Source: Primulina eburnea (Eukaryota > Streptophyta > Magnoliopsida > Lamiales > Gesneriaceae). Taken from it: a stretch of DNA of 64,000 nt. Positions 1 to 12,229 of this stretch are shown piece after piece; the stretch's first letter is position 1, and every line of letters begins with the position of its first letter. The translations under genes and the position numbers were made by a program. A model generated the notes under the pieces. It was given only the letters and a program-made list of their open reading frames with translations. It ran no database searches and was not told the DNA's origin. The stretch spans positions 37,368,682 through 37,432,681 of the forward strand of contig NC_133104.1 in NCBI RefSeq assembly GCF_022965805.1, given 5' to 3'.

Positions 1-1480
1 GCCAAAATCCAGTCTATTACATAAATCAATAATAGTCTTTACATTGCGATTGAAACAAAATGCGGAACCATAAAACACGATAATATAACTAAAAGACAGA
101 ATGACAAGACTGGTCTTGAATTGGATTAACTTCATCATCATCCCCAAAAATATTCTTGTTCTTTATCTTCGATTTGTTCCTCGTTTTTATCTGGGGTTGG
201 AATGTAAGGGGTGAGTATTTGAGAAAATACTCAGTAAATGAGGGTCGATCGTGCATAAAAAATATCAAGGTTATAATTATACGAATACATTATCATAATT
301 TCAGTAATAAGCATGTTGAATCGAATATGAACAAAATACACACATAGTATTGAAAGTCATCTCATTTTCACAGTCCCTTATATGTTACTCCTCTAAGGAG
401 TGAGGCCAAACAAATGATTATTATATCTCATCGCATCAGGGTCAAAACATATCGAATATCAGAATTTCCTTGCCATTTCTAATTCGAATCATTACAATGC
501 ATCTCAAATATTTCAAACATGCTTTCAAATATTATAACTAATATCCAACAACTTTTTCAAGAATGTTCATAACAAATAGGAACAAATATATCATGCGGAT
601 CGAATTTCAAGAAACATACGTAACGTATTTTTAAGCAAATGTGGGCATGCTTACGAAGAACAAATATGTCAATATATATATCAACTAGTACACTTATGAA
701 ATACAAGTGTATGTAAGAGTATAGGAAAAACACACTTACCTTTCTCTTCTTTGGATTAAAACGTGAGGAACTTGTGGGAAGAATTCCGCTCGAACTCGTA
801 CAAGACTTGGTTGGTACAAGCCAAATCAAGTTGCTGGAAGATTTCGGATAGTGCCAGCACCTGAGCAGCAACTTTAGCTCGAAATATTGGGACAGAATGT
901 GGGTAGGACGGAGGTAAACCGAGGCTTGAGAATAGCAGCTAGGGAGCTTGAAAAATGGGCAACTTTGTGCCTTGTTTTGGTGTGATTTTCTTCAACTCTT
1001 GGAGGTATTTATAGATTAGAAAAAGAGGGGGTTACACACAATTTTTAGCCATATTTATGGCCTCCTTAATGGCTTTAAACACTATTAATGGATGTTATAG
1101 GTTGACCATGGGCTGTTTAAATTCATTTTTGAATTCAAGGCTTGAATGAGATTTAAAGACTTGGTTGAATCTGCATTTCATGACTTTGTGTGGTTAATTT
1201 TAGGTCTTCACATATGTTTTCAAATTCAGGGGGAGTTAAATGGAGTTGCATGGAGTTGAATCAACTAGCAAGAAATTGTTTGTGCTTATTTGTCAAGAAA
1301 GGCAAAAATGGGGAGAATGAAATGAAACTTGACTTGCAATGCCAAACACATTTTCTTAAAATTCTTATTTTTTTAATAAAATTGTACATTAAGAGTTTTG
1401 TCTTTCAACAATATTGAGTTTTTTAAACTCTAGATTTGATCTCTAATATTTAAAAAAGTTTGTTTCATAATGAAAGACTA
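1..1480 (-). mobile_element. Gypsy-type LTR fragment, cut by the window edge
   Basis: Read on the minus strand, this stretch has the layout of a long plant Gypsy LTR: a TATAAATA box (plus positions 1006-1013), a leader-like region below it, then AT-rich DNA with no stable ORF running to the window edge. I see no second LTR, primer site or polypurine tract, because the rest of the element lies outside the window. The upper boundary near 1480 is approximate. It could be a solo LTR. Identification rests on layout only. Confidence 0.4.
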
Positions 1481-2130
1481 CATCCTTATCTTGTAGGAAT
1501 ATATTCGAGGAATCTTATCAATATCAAAACAAGTCTCTATATATTGAAGAATAGTTGATGCACAATACACGAGCGAGATATGAGAAAATAAAGAAAGAAT
1601 ATATAAAGCTCGATAGAATTTTCTGAAGAACTCGCAAATGCGAATCAACGTTGTTTCACTATGTTGTTGTGACGCGTCAGAGACATTCGAAGAAAACACT
1701 CGTACAAAATGTTGATTGAAGAATTGTTTTGTTGCACCAAATTTTCGCACATGGATCTGCATTATTGTGTTTTGGTTATTTTTATTATTGTTATTTTAGG
1801 ATGCAATTTACTTCCTTGACTCGTTAAGGAAGATAGTTTTTCATTTCTTCACTAGTATTTGTTTTGTAAACTCGATTTTTTTTATTGATTATTTTGTCGT
1901 GAGGCGTCGCACACTTTTGCATAATTATCCATGTGCTATTTTTAATTAAATTATACACATTATGTGTCATATTATTACACTGCATGTTGTCATGATGTGC
2001 TACAACATCCGAGACAATATTTATATCTGATACACACAATTTGTTAAACAAAATCCTTTCACCCCTTCACAGCCGCAACAATGCAGATAGACCAAACTGT
2101 ATTTGCTTCTTTTCATGGGCATACAAAGAA
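1481..2130. other. Intergenic DNA, nothing recognised
   Basis: AT-rich sequence with only short open frames on both strands and no repeat boundary, RNA gene or recognisable protein similarity. Confidence 0.5.
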
Positions 2131-2148
2131 ATAAATCACCTTCTCTAC

Positions 2149-2527
2149 CAAGTTTCAAAAATTATGTTATAATCATCATGATTGTTTCCATCAACAGGTT
2201 GATACCTAATATTATCCACCAAGTCATCTTCCTTCTTCAGATAAGATTTTTCTCCTTCCTCCACAATCAACTGAGAAACATGGTTTCTACCTCCCATTTC
2301 ATTTTGTATCTCGACATATTCAAGTTCCAAAGGCGGATTCTCATGCTGACTTGGAGGGAAAATGAAATGACCTGACATGAACAAAGTAGTAGAAGTTTAG
2401 CCTCAAATTCTAAGGAGCATACCAGAAAAGAAGAATTTAAATCAGAATATGAGTTAAACACAGTTACAAGAACAGCAAAACAAACAAATCCAACAATTCT
2501 AAACAACGCAAACCATTGCCAACTCAA
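2149..2527 (-). pseudogene. Possible two-exon gene fragment, family not recognised
   Basis: On the minus strand a first possible exon (2527-2423) encodes a hydrophobic stretch like a membrane anchor (WFALFRIVGFVCFAVL). A second possible exon (2371-2149) encodes an acidic, charged segment (for example PPLELEYVEIQNEM) that does not look random. A GT at 2422-2421, an AG at 2373-2372 and a donor-like GT at 2148-2147 would allow splicing. No ATG opens the first exon in the needed frame. A copia element sits directly upstream at 2765, so a 5' part may have been separated. I do not recognise the protein; it may be chance coding. Confidence 0.25.
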
Positions 2528-2759
2528 AATTCAAATCCATCCACACTTCAATCCATTCACGACACTTTCGACTCATCCACAGTGACAATAATCAACAGCG
2601 ATAAGAAAAATTAATGGATTACAAGATGAAAATGGAAGAATCGTATCAGTTCTTGATTTCCAAATAGTTATTTTTGTTCCAAAGTGCATAAGAAGACTAC
2701 AAGAGTCAAAAAATGTGTGGTGTTGCAAACAAAAATTATTTTTAAGTAATATGTCATTC

Positions 2760-2764
2760 AATAC
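2760..2764. repeat. Target site duplication AATAC of copia element I (left)
   Basis: The five bases AATAC just outside the left LTR are repeated exactly at 7910-7914, as expected for copia integration. This fixes both ends of the element. Confidence 0.9.
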
Positions 2765-3230
2765 TTTTAAGAAATCTTCAGAATAGAGAACAAGAAAGCA
2801 GAGATACCAAGCAATCGAGAACAAGAACACACGCAAATTACTTGGTTCGGATTTGAATAATCCTACATCCAAGGTTCAGGGTTACAACCCCAATTGAATC
2901 CACTATCAACGATGAGTTTACAACATTCAGAATATCGCAGAAAGAGTACAAAATCCCTCAACTTTACAGTAGGATTTTGGGATGAAAATACGCAAGCTTA
3001 TATCTCTCAGAAGAAGAGCAAAAAAAACCACTCGTAATAACAGAGAGATAAAGCTTCTATCTATATTGAGTCTTCTTAAGTCTTTTGTACGTATAACAGC
3101 CAGCTCATCCCCTCTCAATTAAATGTGGGCCCAAGAGATTAATACACAATAACCATTAGATATTCCACTAATGTACTGCTACAATCCTAGCCATCCATTT
3201 CAGCATATAGAGGCAGGATTACTCTTCACA
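2765..3230 (-). repeat. 3' LTR of copia element I
   Basis: A 466-bp repeat of 7444-7909. The outer end has mutated from TG to TT; the inner end keeps CA on the plus strand. Confidence 0.92.
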
Positions 3231-3243
3231 AATCTCCACCTTG
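3231..3243 (-). other. Polypurine tract of copia element I
   Basis: On the minus strand AAGGTGGAGATT directly precedes the 3' LTR, the usual site for plus-strand priming in plant copia elements. Confidence 0.8.
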
Positions 3244-3300
3244 ACTCTAATATGCTTGTATCACGGATTCAATAAGAGTTCCCTTTTTCATCCAGGACCA

Positions 3301-6300
3301 CTACTCCTGAATTTTGAGCAAACCCAATGCATCCTTGAGCTTGCTTACTGGAACGATCTTGGTTAGCATGTCTGCGGGATTAACTTTTGTGTCAATCTTT
3401 CTTACACTTACAAGTTGTCTTGAGATGATATCCCTCACAAAATGTAGTCTCACGTCAACGTGTTTCGTTCTTTCATGAAACACATCATTTTTTGATAAAT
3501 GGAAGCACTTTGTCAGTCACAGAAAATGGTTGCATAAATCTGCTCAAATCCGATTTCTCCAACAAATCCTTTAATCCATAGAGACTCTTTGACAGCTTCT
3601 GTAAGAGAGATATACTCAGCTTCTGTTGTTGACAAGGCTACCACATGTTGTAGGCTCGACTTCCAACTCACCACATTCCTTCCAAAGGTAAAAACATATC
3701 CAGAAAGTGACCTTCTTTTGTCAAGATCAGCAACGAAGTCTGAGTCACAGTACCCAATGATATCACAAGTTGATTGCGCCTGGCTAGAGTATACTAGTTT
3801 CAGTTTAGAAGTGTCTTTGAGATATCTTAGCAGCCACTTGACAGCTTGCCAGTGCTCTCTACTTGGCTTACTCATGAATCTGCTAACTAGGCCCAAACCA
3901 TAAGCAATGTCTGGTCTAGTTGACACCATAGAGTACATCACACTTCCTACTGCATTTGAGTAAGGTACTGATTTCATATATACAGCTTCCCTTTCAGCTT
4001 CATCATCTTTAATTGAAGCAAGCTTAAAGTGTGCACCAATTGGTGTGCCGACACTTTTAGCATCTTTCAAGCCGAAAATATCAACAATTTTATTTTGTAT
4101 CCTTCTTGAGATACAGATAAGATCCCCAAGTTTCTGTCCCTGACAATTTCCATTCCTAAAATTCGTTTCGCTGGGCCAAGATCCTTCATATCAAATTCAG
4201 AATTGAGGAGCCTTTTGAGTTTCTCTATTTCCCTCATTTCTTTACATGCAATGAGCATATCGTCTACATAAATCAGTAGATATATGAAACCATGATTTGG
4301 TAGCTTAGAGTAATAAACGTGCTATCATATTTGGACCTATGAAATCCCTTTTGCTGCATAAAATCATCGAAACGACGATACCATTGCCTCGGGGATTGTT
4401 TAAGCCCATAGAGAGATTTTTGAAGCAGACAAACTTTTCCAGCTTCTTCTTCTTTCACAATCCCCTCTGTTTGAGTCATTAGGATTTTTTCTTCAAGGTT
4501 GCCATGTAAGAAGGCGGTCTTGACATCTAATTGCTCCAACTCCAAATTCTGGATTGCAGTAATTGCCAACAAGATCCTGATTGAGGTGTGTTTTACAACA
4601 GGAGAATAGACTTCGTGATAATCTATACCTTCAACTTGAGAAAATCCTCTTGCCACTAACCTAGCTTTAAATCTGGCATTTTCCACCCCTGGAATCCCCT
4701 GTTTGCGTTTGAACACCCATTTGCTATCAATGACCCTTTTACCCTTTTCTCTATCAACAAGATTCCATGTTTGATCTTAGCAAGTGACTGAAATTCTTCT
4801 TCCATAGCTCTCTTCCATTTTGGCCAATCTTTGCTTCTTTTTGCTTCATTATAGCTAGTTGGTTCTTCAAGTTCTAACACATCAGCCACATTTAATGCGA
4901 AGGCAATGATATCCGCATTTGCAAACCTTGATGGTGGTATTATTTGTCTCTTTGCTCGGTCTCTTGAAAGAACATAATCATCAAGATGTTGATTGACTTT
5001 AGATTCATCATGTAATCCTTCTTCATTCAGTTCTTCATCATCTTGGGGCCTACCATGAACATTTTCAGGTTGAAGATGTTCTTCTCCACCTCGATCTTGA
5101 TTTCCTGTAACTTCAGCTTCAAACCTGTCATTAAAACTTTGAAGCTCCACCTGAGACTGTACATGTTGCTCAGCTTGTTTAGATCTAGCGGTTTCTGGAA
5201 AATTCGTGTTAGTTTTATAAACTTCATTTTCATTAAAAGTTATATCCCTACTGATTACAAATTTTTTGTCATCAAGTAACCACACTTTGTATCCTTTAAC
5301 ACCACTGGGATATCCAAGAAAGATACTTTTCTTTGCCCTAGGATTCAACTTACCTTGATTAACATGAACATAAACCACACACCCAAATATTCTAAGATGA
5401 TCATATTCGGGTTTTATATTCGACCATTTATGTTCAGGAACCAAGAAATCTATAGCAGAAGATGGAGATCTATTTATAAGATAACATGTTGTTGAGGCAG
5501 TTTCTGCCCAAAATCTATTTGGCAAACCAAATTCACTTAACATGCATCTAACCTTATTCATAATAGTTCGATTCATCCGTTCTGCTAGGCCATTTTGTTG
5601 TAGTGTGCTTGTGCATGTATGATGTCTAGCAATTCCAGATTTGCACAAAATTCATAAAACTCTTGACTACAGAACTCTAACCCATTATCAGTTCTCAATC
5701 GCTTTATTTTCTTTCCTATTTGATTTTCAATCAAGGTTTTCCATTCAACAAATTTGTTAAACGTTTCATCCTTTGTTCTAAGAAAATATATCCACACTTT
5801 TCTAGAATAATCATCAATTAAAAAAATAAAGTATTGAGATTTTGAAAGTGAAAGAGGTACCTTAGGTGAGCCACACAAATCAGAATAAATGTAGTCCAGT
5901 GTGAATTTGGTCCTGTGCATGGCAGTGTTAAACTTGAGTTTGTGGGCCTTGACAAGTACACAATTTTCACAAAACTCAAGATTGTTTATCTGTTTTGAAT
6001 CCAATAGGCCTTATCTGCTTAATTCCTGGAGTCCTTTAAGACTCATATGTCCAAGCCTTTTTGCCAAAGCTCAGTTTGATCCTTGTTAGATGTGATTACG
6101 CTAGCTTCTACAGTGTTGGTAGTGGCTTGCAATACATACAGCCCTTGTTTGAGAATCCCTTTCATAGCAATTAGGGATCCTTGTACAACCTTTAGAACAC
6201 CATTTTCGGCCTTGTAACTGAATCCCCTTTTATCCAAAGTACCCAAGGATATTAAATTTCTCTTTAGGTCAGGCTATGAATATGACATCAGTGATCATCT

Positions 6301-6404
6301 TCACAGATCCATCCCACATAGTTAACTTTATTGACCCAACACCATGAATTCTACAAGAGTCATTGTTTCCCATTAAAACTTGTCCAAAATCAACATTTTT
6401 GAAG
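3301..6404 (-). pseudogene. copia I pol: protease, integrase, reverse transcriptase, RNase H (broken)
   Basis: Read from high to low coordinates. Pre-integrase and integrase core cover about 6246-5300, with the first Asp in YIYSDLCG, the second in RTDNGLEF and the Glu in QNGLAERMNRT. RT covers about 4716-4070, with LDVKTAFLHG, the SLYGLKQSPRQWY motif and YVDD at 4259-4270. RNase H covers 4070-3301, with GYCDSDFVADLDKRRS, STTEAEY and the terminal HERTKHVDVRLHFVR. The reading frame shifts several times (near 6260, 6010, 5640, 4720, 4300, 4065 and 3500). The closest familiar relatives are the Tnt1-like polyproteins of dicots. Confidence 0.9.
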
Positions 6405-7343
6405 TCAAAAAACCAGTCTCTTCGAGGGGACATATGATAAGTGCAAACCAGAATCTATTATCCATTCTTCCTTTGGATCATCAATGGAAATGGTAAGAAC
6501 TTCTGCATCATCATACCCATCCGACAGATTTGCAGTGTCGAAAACAGGGTTTGTATCAGATTTTTTATTAGCCTTTCTCTGGGGACAATTCCTTCTGAAG
6601 TGTCCTTCTTTCTTGCAAATCCAGCATGTTTTCTTTGCTCTTGAATTTGATCTGTGCTGGTTTTTTCCCTTGTTGAAATTTACTCTTCTTTCAAGGGACC
6701 TTCCTCTCACATTTAAACCTTCACCAGCAGGTTTAAAATGTCTCCCAGCTGCTCTTAAGTCCAATTCTTTCGAGTAGGCAGCGCCCGTGACCTCTTCAAG
6801 GGTTAAAGTCTCCCTTCCATATTTAAGAGTATCTCTTAAATGATCATAGGCTCTTGGCAAAGAATTCAGTAAAAATATAGCCTGATCTTCTTCATCAATT
6901 CTTACTTCCATGTTTTCCAAGTCTGAGAGCAACTTAGTGAATTCATCAATATTTTCATCTATGGACTTGTTCTCATCCATCTTGAAACTATAGAACCGTT
7001 GTTTCAAGTAGATTTTGTTTGGGAGGGCCTTAGTCATATAGAGTTGCTCAAGTTTATTCCACATATCACATGCAGATTTTTCTTTCAAAACCTTTCGAAG
7101 GATTTGATCGCTTAAACTCAGAACGATAGTATTTCTAGCTTTCTTTAAAATCTCACTTTTGCTAGCAACGGTGTCTGGCATCTTCGATTCACCCTTGAGA
7201 GCCTCGTCTAGCCCAAAATTTCCCAAATGAGCGATCATTTTTTCTCTCCACAAGTTGAAGTCATTTCTGCCATCAAATTTTTCTACCTCATATCTTGATG
7301 TCGACATATTGAAGATTGTCTCTAGCCAGTAGACTTTCTTCAA
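6405..7343 (-). pseudogene. copia I gag with zinc knuckle, running into a degraded protease
   Basis: A 312-residue open frame of the copia gag (UBN2) type. The early segment VEKFDGRNDFNLWREKM is typical; a CCHC knuckle (CWICKKEGHFRRNC) lies near residue 245. The frame then enters the protease start (EEWIIDSG). After the catalytic DSG the conserved following His is not in place (SGLHLSYVP), so the protease was probably damaged before the frame broke. The frame itself is intact and could supply gag if transcribed. The true start may be the second Met at residue 13. Confidence 0.85.
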
Positions 7344-7427
7344 CGAATCAACGCAAGAATTCTCACAGGCAAAATAACAAACACCTTCTGAACAAAGAAT
7401 CCAGATTCACCAACACTGTAAGAACAT

Positions 7428-7440
7428 GGCTCTGATACCA
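7428..7440 (-). other. Primer binding site (initiator tRNA-Met) of copia I
   Basis: The minus strand reads TGGTATCAGAGCC three bases inside the 5' LTR. It is complementary to the 3' end of plant initiator tRNA-Met. Confidence 0.88.
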
Positions 7441-7443
7441 GTT

Positions 7444-7909
7444 TGTTAAGAAATCTTCAGAATAGAGAACAAGAAAGCAGAGATACCAAGAAATCGAGAA
7501 CAAGAACACACGCAAATTACTTGGTTCGGATTTGAATAATCCTACATCCAAGGTTCGGGGTTACAACCTCAATTGAATCCACTATCAACGTTGAGTTTAC
7601 AGCATTCAGAATCTCACAGAAAGAGTACAAAATCCCTCAATTTTACAGCAGGATTTTGGGATGAAAATACGCAAGCTTAAATCTCTCAGAAGAAGAGCAA
7701 AGAAAACCACTCGTAATAACAGAGAGATAAAACTTCTATCTATATTGATTCTTCTTAAGTCTTCTGTACGTATAACAGCCAGCTCATCCCCTCTCAATTA
7801 AATGTGGGCCCAAGAGATTAATACACAATAACCATTAAATATTCCACTAGTGTACTGCTACAATCCTAGCCATCCATTTAAGCATATAGAGGCAGGATTA
7901 CTCTTCACA
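7444..7909 (-). repeat. 5' LTR of copia element I
   Basis: A 466-bp LTR bounded by TG and CA on the plus strand, followed at 7910-7914 by the AATAC target duplication. Confidence 0.93.
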
Positions 7910-7914
7910 AATAC

Positions 7915-8380
7915 AGCTCAGACACAAGTCCATCTTCGACATTGCAATAATACATACATATTTGCTTCAAGTTTGTAAGTCAAAATAGGCAAACAGAGAT
8001 GGTGAAAGAGAATATGTTATTATGCCACTTAACTCTTAACCTCGAATACATAAAAGCATCAACTTGCATTTTTTACTAGGATTTGCGTCTTGCCACAACT
8101 TTTCTTTTGGTTTAGTTTGAAACATGCTAACTTAGTGCACGCATAATTCAACATGAAAAATGCGTCTAAGCTAAATCAAGATTCATTGTAATAAAAATTC
8201 AAACCAATTTCCTCAAACTATCAACTTAATTTCAACTAACTTGTCAAGAATCTTCAAAAACAATTCCCTCTTAACACTCATTCCCCATAGTACTACTCCT
8301 TCCAACCATTAAAAAAAAAAAACTTGCAACCTTGCAATTTTTTAGAAACTAGAGGCAATTCAACAAGAACTAATATAATT
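7915..8380. other. Intergenic DNA, nothing recognised
   Basis: AT-rich sequence without a supportable ORF. It is the original flank of the copia I insertion and continues, across that element, the DNA ending at 2759. Confidence 0.5.
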
Positions 8381-8384
8381 TTGG

Positions 8385-8735
8385 TTTTTAATATAAAACT
8401 TCGGTTAACCTGAACAAATCGAACTTTTATTAAAAAATAATATTATTATTATTTTTAATAAAATTTATAAAGATTACAAATTTTTAATAAAATTTTGCTG
8501 GACAATAGAACAAGACTTAAAAAGATATACTTTTTAATAAATAAAATTTAAATTTATTTAATTCAATTTTTATATTTTTTCAATTAAAATTAGATTTTTT
8601 TAAAAAAAAATTCTAAAAAAATAAAAGATTTTTTTTTTAAGTTTGATTTGTATATTAAAGTTCGGTTTGTCGAAAAAAATTCGGTCAATTCGAGTTTAGA
8701 AAGTTCGATTTGACTGTAACCGAATGTTCACTCAT
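8385..8735. mobile_element. Possible hAT-like miniature with CGGTT-rich ends
   Basis: Both ends carry short CGGTT/GAACT-type motifs in roughly inverted order around a very AT-rich centre, the layout of non-autonomous hAT elements seen elsewhere in this window. No clear 8-bp duplication could be found, so the ends are approximate. Confidence 0.35.
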
Positions 8736-8930
8736 ATTATTGTCTAATCAAGACGAAGTCAGTCCAAATACTTTTAAATCTTGGCTTCCACCTCCGCTTG
8801 ATTGTCTTGTTACACAATTCAGTATGTGAACAAGTATTTTCTCCATGTGTGGAAGAAATTTCAGAGAAAGTAAAATTTATCTTGACCAAAGTGTAGTCGG
8901 ACCAGCAAGAAATATATAGATTAAAGACAA

Positions 8931-9086
8931 AAACTTGTGTGAGACAGTCTCACGGGTCTTATTTGTGAGACGGATCTCTTATTTGGATCATCTATTAAAA
9001 AGTATTACTTTTTATGTGAATATGGGTAAGGTTGACCTGTCTCACGGATCCTAATCCGTGATACGGTCTCACATGAGACTCACTCT
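8931..9086. mobile_element. Palindrome-ended miniature, copy 1 (GTGAGACSGTCTCAC family)
   Basis: About 155 bp beginning with CTTGTGTGAGACAGTCTCAC and ending with the inverted counterpart. Between them are the family's internal blocks (TGTGAGACGGATC, TTATTTGGATCAT, AAGGTTGACCTGTCTCAC). At least four more copies of this family occur in the window. It has no coding capacity. The superfamily is not assigned. Confidence 0.7.
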
Positions 9087-9644
9087 AGATTAAATCGGTA
9101 TAGTATTAGGATCCAGAAATGGACACTTACCAGTAATTACTGGTTTTATCGGCCATAAGTTTTCATCACATGGGAATGCTTAGTGGGAGATCAAGAATTT
9201 TATATTGAAGATTAATTTGCATTGAATTTTTTCCTCATTCTCCCTAAGAGGAAAATATAGGATCTGGCAATGGGAAAGTCGGGTTCTTAGAGTAACTCGA
9301 CCTCACGGGACGATGGAGTCGAAGATTTGTCTCTTTCTCTATATGTATTCGATACTCATTTTCTTATAAAAATTATAAATGTTTTAAAGGAACACTGAAG
9401 CTGTTCGAAAGTTTATAAATTGTATAAAAAAATATTTGTTGAATACAAAATATGAAACTTGACAGGTGATGACCAAAATACATTTTAGTATATATCTTAA
9501 AATGCTAAAATATCCCAACATTTAGCTAAATGAAAAATAAAATCTCCAACAATCCAATGAGACAAAAATCTTCTCTTACAAAATGTCAACTGCACAAGTA
9601 CACAGACGATCGCGAATGGAGAGAAATATAGAGATATATATATA

Positions 9645-10110
9645 TTAATTCATTGAATTTTGAATGCAAAATAAATTTTGGTTCATTTAGTGGGATGACC
9701 TTTGGCTCTCCATGTGATTGAGCTAATTGCTAGTAATTACTATTACAAAACCTTTGAAAGCAACTTTTGGAGCCTATAATATGAGTCTCAATACCGCATT
9801 TCAATATGTGAAAAACATGCAATCAAACACAACACAACATAAAGATCTTTGAAGTGCATTTTGGTGAATTTGTCTCATTTGGTGAGTTCCAAAAAATCCA
9901 AAACTTTGTTGTTTTTCGTGATTTGGAGTGCTATTATGACAAGAAAGAGAATGTCGTATTTTGTGAGACAATTTATATATACCATCATCATCGTGTGTCC
10001 ATGCAAATTCGTCTTAAAGACATAAAGTTTCACTTTAGTCTCGATTTTAACTGAAATTGTCTATTTCAGATTTCATTCCAAATTGTATTACAATATGAGT
10101 TGAGACGAAG
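9645..10110 (+). repeat. 5' LTR of degraded copia element II (approximate ends)
   Basis: This stretch matches the LTR pieces at 14735-14815 and 18737-19217. Shared blocks include TTGAATTTTGAATG, CCTTTGGCTCTCCATG, AAAAACATGCAAT and GAGACGAAGTTCT. The upstream end is eroded, so the expected TGTTGG start is missing here. Confidence 0.7.
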
Positions 10111-10199
10111 TTCTATCCGACAGAGATATCACAATGATACTACCTAACAATTTGAAGATGAAAATTTATCCATTCATTCTGAATGACCTCATCATCAAC

Positions 10200-10968
10200 T
10201 GCACATGTTTTGGTTGCAATTCCGACGATCCATGGTTAAAAACCAGAGAAATTTATGTGTGTTGATTTCAAAAGATGGTAACAAATTTTTTTTCTACCTG
10301 ACTAAACTGAGCCTTGCAAGGCTTTTGCGTGAGGATCCTCTCAAAATTGCAGAAAATGAATCTGAAAATGATAATATTGTGACATATGATGCTTGGGAAC
10401 ATGATGACTTCTTGTGCCATAACTATGTCCTTAATGGCTTGGACAAAAAGTTGTATAACATATAGTCCTATAAAAAGAGCAAAGCAATTATGGGAATCCT
10501 TGAGAAAAATACAAAACAAGAATGTCAGTTTGGAGAAATTTATAGTCGACAAATTCCTAGACTTTAAGATGGTAGATACCAAAAAGTGGTAAACCCAGTC
10601 CAAGATTTGAAACTCATATTGCATGAGATATGAAAATGAACAAATCTTTCTAAGTGGCTACAATATTTGATAAACTACCTCCTTTATGGAAGAATTTCAA
10701 AATTTATTTGAAGCACGAACGTAAGAGACGATACTTGAATACTTAATTGTGAATTTGCGAAGATAATCGCAAAACTGAGAAGAAAATGTTAAATATTATA
10801 TAGAGGTAAGGACCAATTTGGTCGAATCAAACATGATTGTTAAAAGAAATAACCCTAAAAATAGATCGAACCAAGTCAATGTCATGAGGTATAAAATGGT
10901 GTGTTATAATTGTGGAAATCCAAACCACAAGTCCAAGGACTGCCGACGTCCAAAGAAAGGAACATAAG
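10200..10968 (+). pseudogene. copia II gag remnant with CCHC knuckle
   Basis: Broken copia gag. Short coding stretches (for example the MMLGNMMTSC region near 10386 and FLDFKMVDTKKW near 10560) fall in shifting frames. It ends with a short clear zinc knuckle, CYNCGNPNHKSKDC, at about 10898-10940, followed by a basic tail and a stop. It is placed between the 5' LTR and the RT of the same element, as expected for copia order. Confidence 0.65.
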
Positions 10969-11448
10969 ACCAATTACACATGTCTATTACACATTTTTGA
11001 TCGATTCTTGCTTGCTGAATATTTTACAAAATGTTCACCCTCTTACTCTCCTCAGCAGAAAAAAATTAAAATGAGTTAAATGACAAATAACAAAACATAT
11101 TCTGGGTTAGTGATGAAGATAAATTCAAGTTTATGTTTTATGCTAAGTTTTATGTTATTCCACTTTTGTATTCTCTTTCATATTTCGAATTTGCTTTTGT
11201 TTAATTGTAAAGACAATGCTTATTTATGAGAAAGAATGATTTGATTGTATACGATACTACAAGACTTGTTGTTTAAAAATTTTATTTGTTAAACAACACT
11301 GACTGTCGTATGCTCTGGTCTCGAGACAATAGTATTTATATCGGTTTTTGGTGCACAAACATGAGATTCCTGACATTCATGAATGGACTACAATTGGGTT
11401 AAGGAATGTTTTTTTTGGATGTTTTTCCTGAAAAAGAAAGGAAATATG

Positions 11449-12026
11449 TAGGAGTGTCATAATCAGGCACGACCCATCAACCCGACATGATTCAACCCGA
11501 AAAAATCAAGTTTGGGTTTGTAGTTTTTTGGTTCGGGTCAGATCGGGTTGGCCCCGATAGCTGACCCGAAAGAGGTCTGGGCGAAATTTTTAATTTTTCT
11601 AAAAAATATATAATTATTAAATATTATCTACATTTTTATTTATTGTATGTTTGAAAAAATATTTATTTTATATTTATATCTATTTTCATAATTTAATATT
11701 TATTTTGAACATTTTTTTTATTTTTTACACAATTATTTATTTGATTTAGTAAATATATTTTATTTTCTACAATTAGACTTTCAAACTTAATTCATATATA
11801 TGAAGGAGATTTTATAATTATGTGTTTAAATTAAAATATTAATTTTTTTTTATTTTTGAATTTTATTTAATTTTCTTTAAAAAAATTTTAAAAAAATGAA
11901 AATCGGGTTGATCGGGTTCGGGTTGAGAATTTTCGGGTTGGCTCAGGTTTGGGTTGAGCAATTTTTGAATAGTACTATTGCTCAACCCGACCCAATCCAC
12001 CCAACCCACCCAAATTGATACCCTTA
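11449..12026. mobile_element. Non-autonomous hAT element rich in CGGGTT/AACCCG
   Basis: A 578-bp element flanked by GAAATATG (11441-11448) and GAAAGATG (12027-12034), an 8-bp target duplication with one mismatch, which is diagnostic of hAT. The termini are imperfect inverted repeats (TAGGAGTGTCA against TAAGGGTATCA). The subterminal regions are packed with GGGTTGGGTCGGGTT-like motifs and the centre is AT-rich without a transposase. It is inserted in copia element II. Confidence 0.8.
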
Positions 12027-12229
12027 GAAAGATGAAATTCATTACAATGAAATAAGCAACGAAATATGTTGCGACAAAAGATGCAACGAAACTACAAATG
12101 AGGTAAATCACGAAAGTGATGAAGGACCTAGATGCGGCAAGAGGGCTAGAAAGGAAAAACTATTTGGTCCTTAATTTCTGACTTATATGTTATAAAACAA
12201 ATCAATATAAATGAAGCCTTGAGTTGTCC

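Larger units (their letters stand above)
2765..7909 (-). mobile_element. Ty1/copia LTR retrotransposon I, full structure, dead coding
   Basis: A 5145-bp element on the minus strand. It has two 466-bp LTRs (7444-7909 is the 5' LTR, 2765-3230 the 3' LTR), a primer site matching the 3' end of initiator tRNA-Met (7428-7440), a purine tract next to the 3' LTR, and the copia gene order gag, protease, integrase, RT, RNase H. By eye the LTRs differ at about 18 of 466 positions with no indels, suggesting insertion roughly one to two million years ago at common plant rates. Frameshifts and stops break pol, so this copy is not autonomous. Confidence 0.93.

Noticed and set aside
557..871. A 104-codon minus-strand frame near the window start.
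   Set aside because: It lies in Gypsy LTR leader-like DNA and has no recognisable domain.
6441..6777. Plus-strand frames of 67 and 97 codons opposite copia gag.
   Set aside because: Shadows of the minus-strand gag gene.
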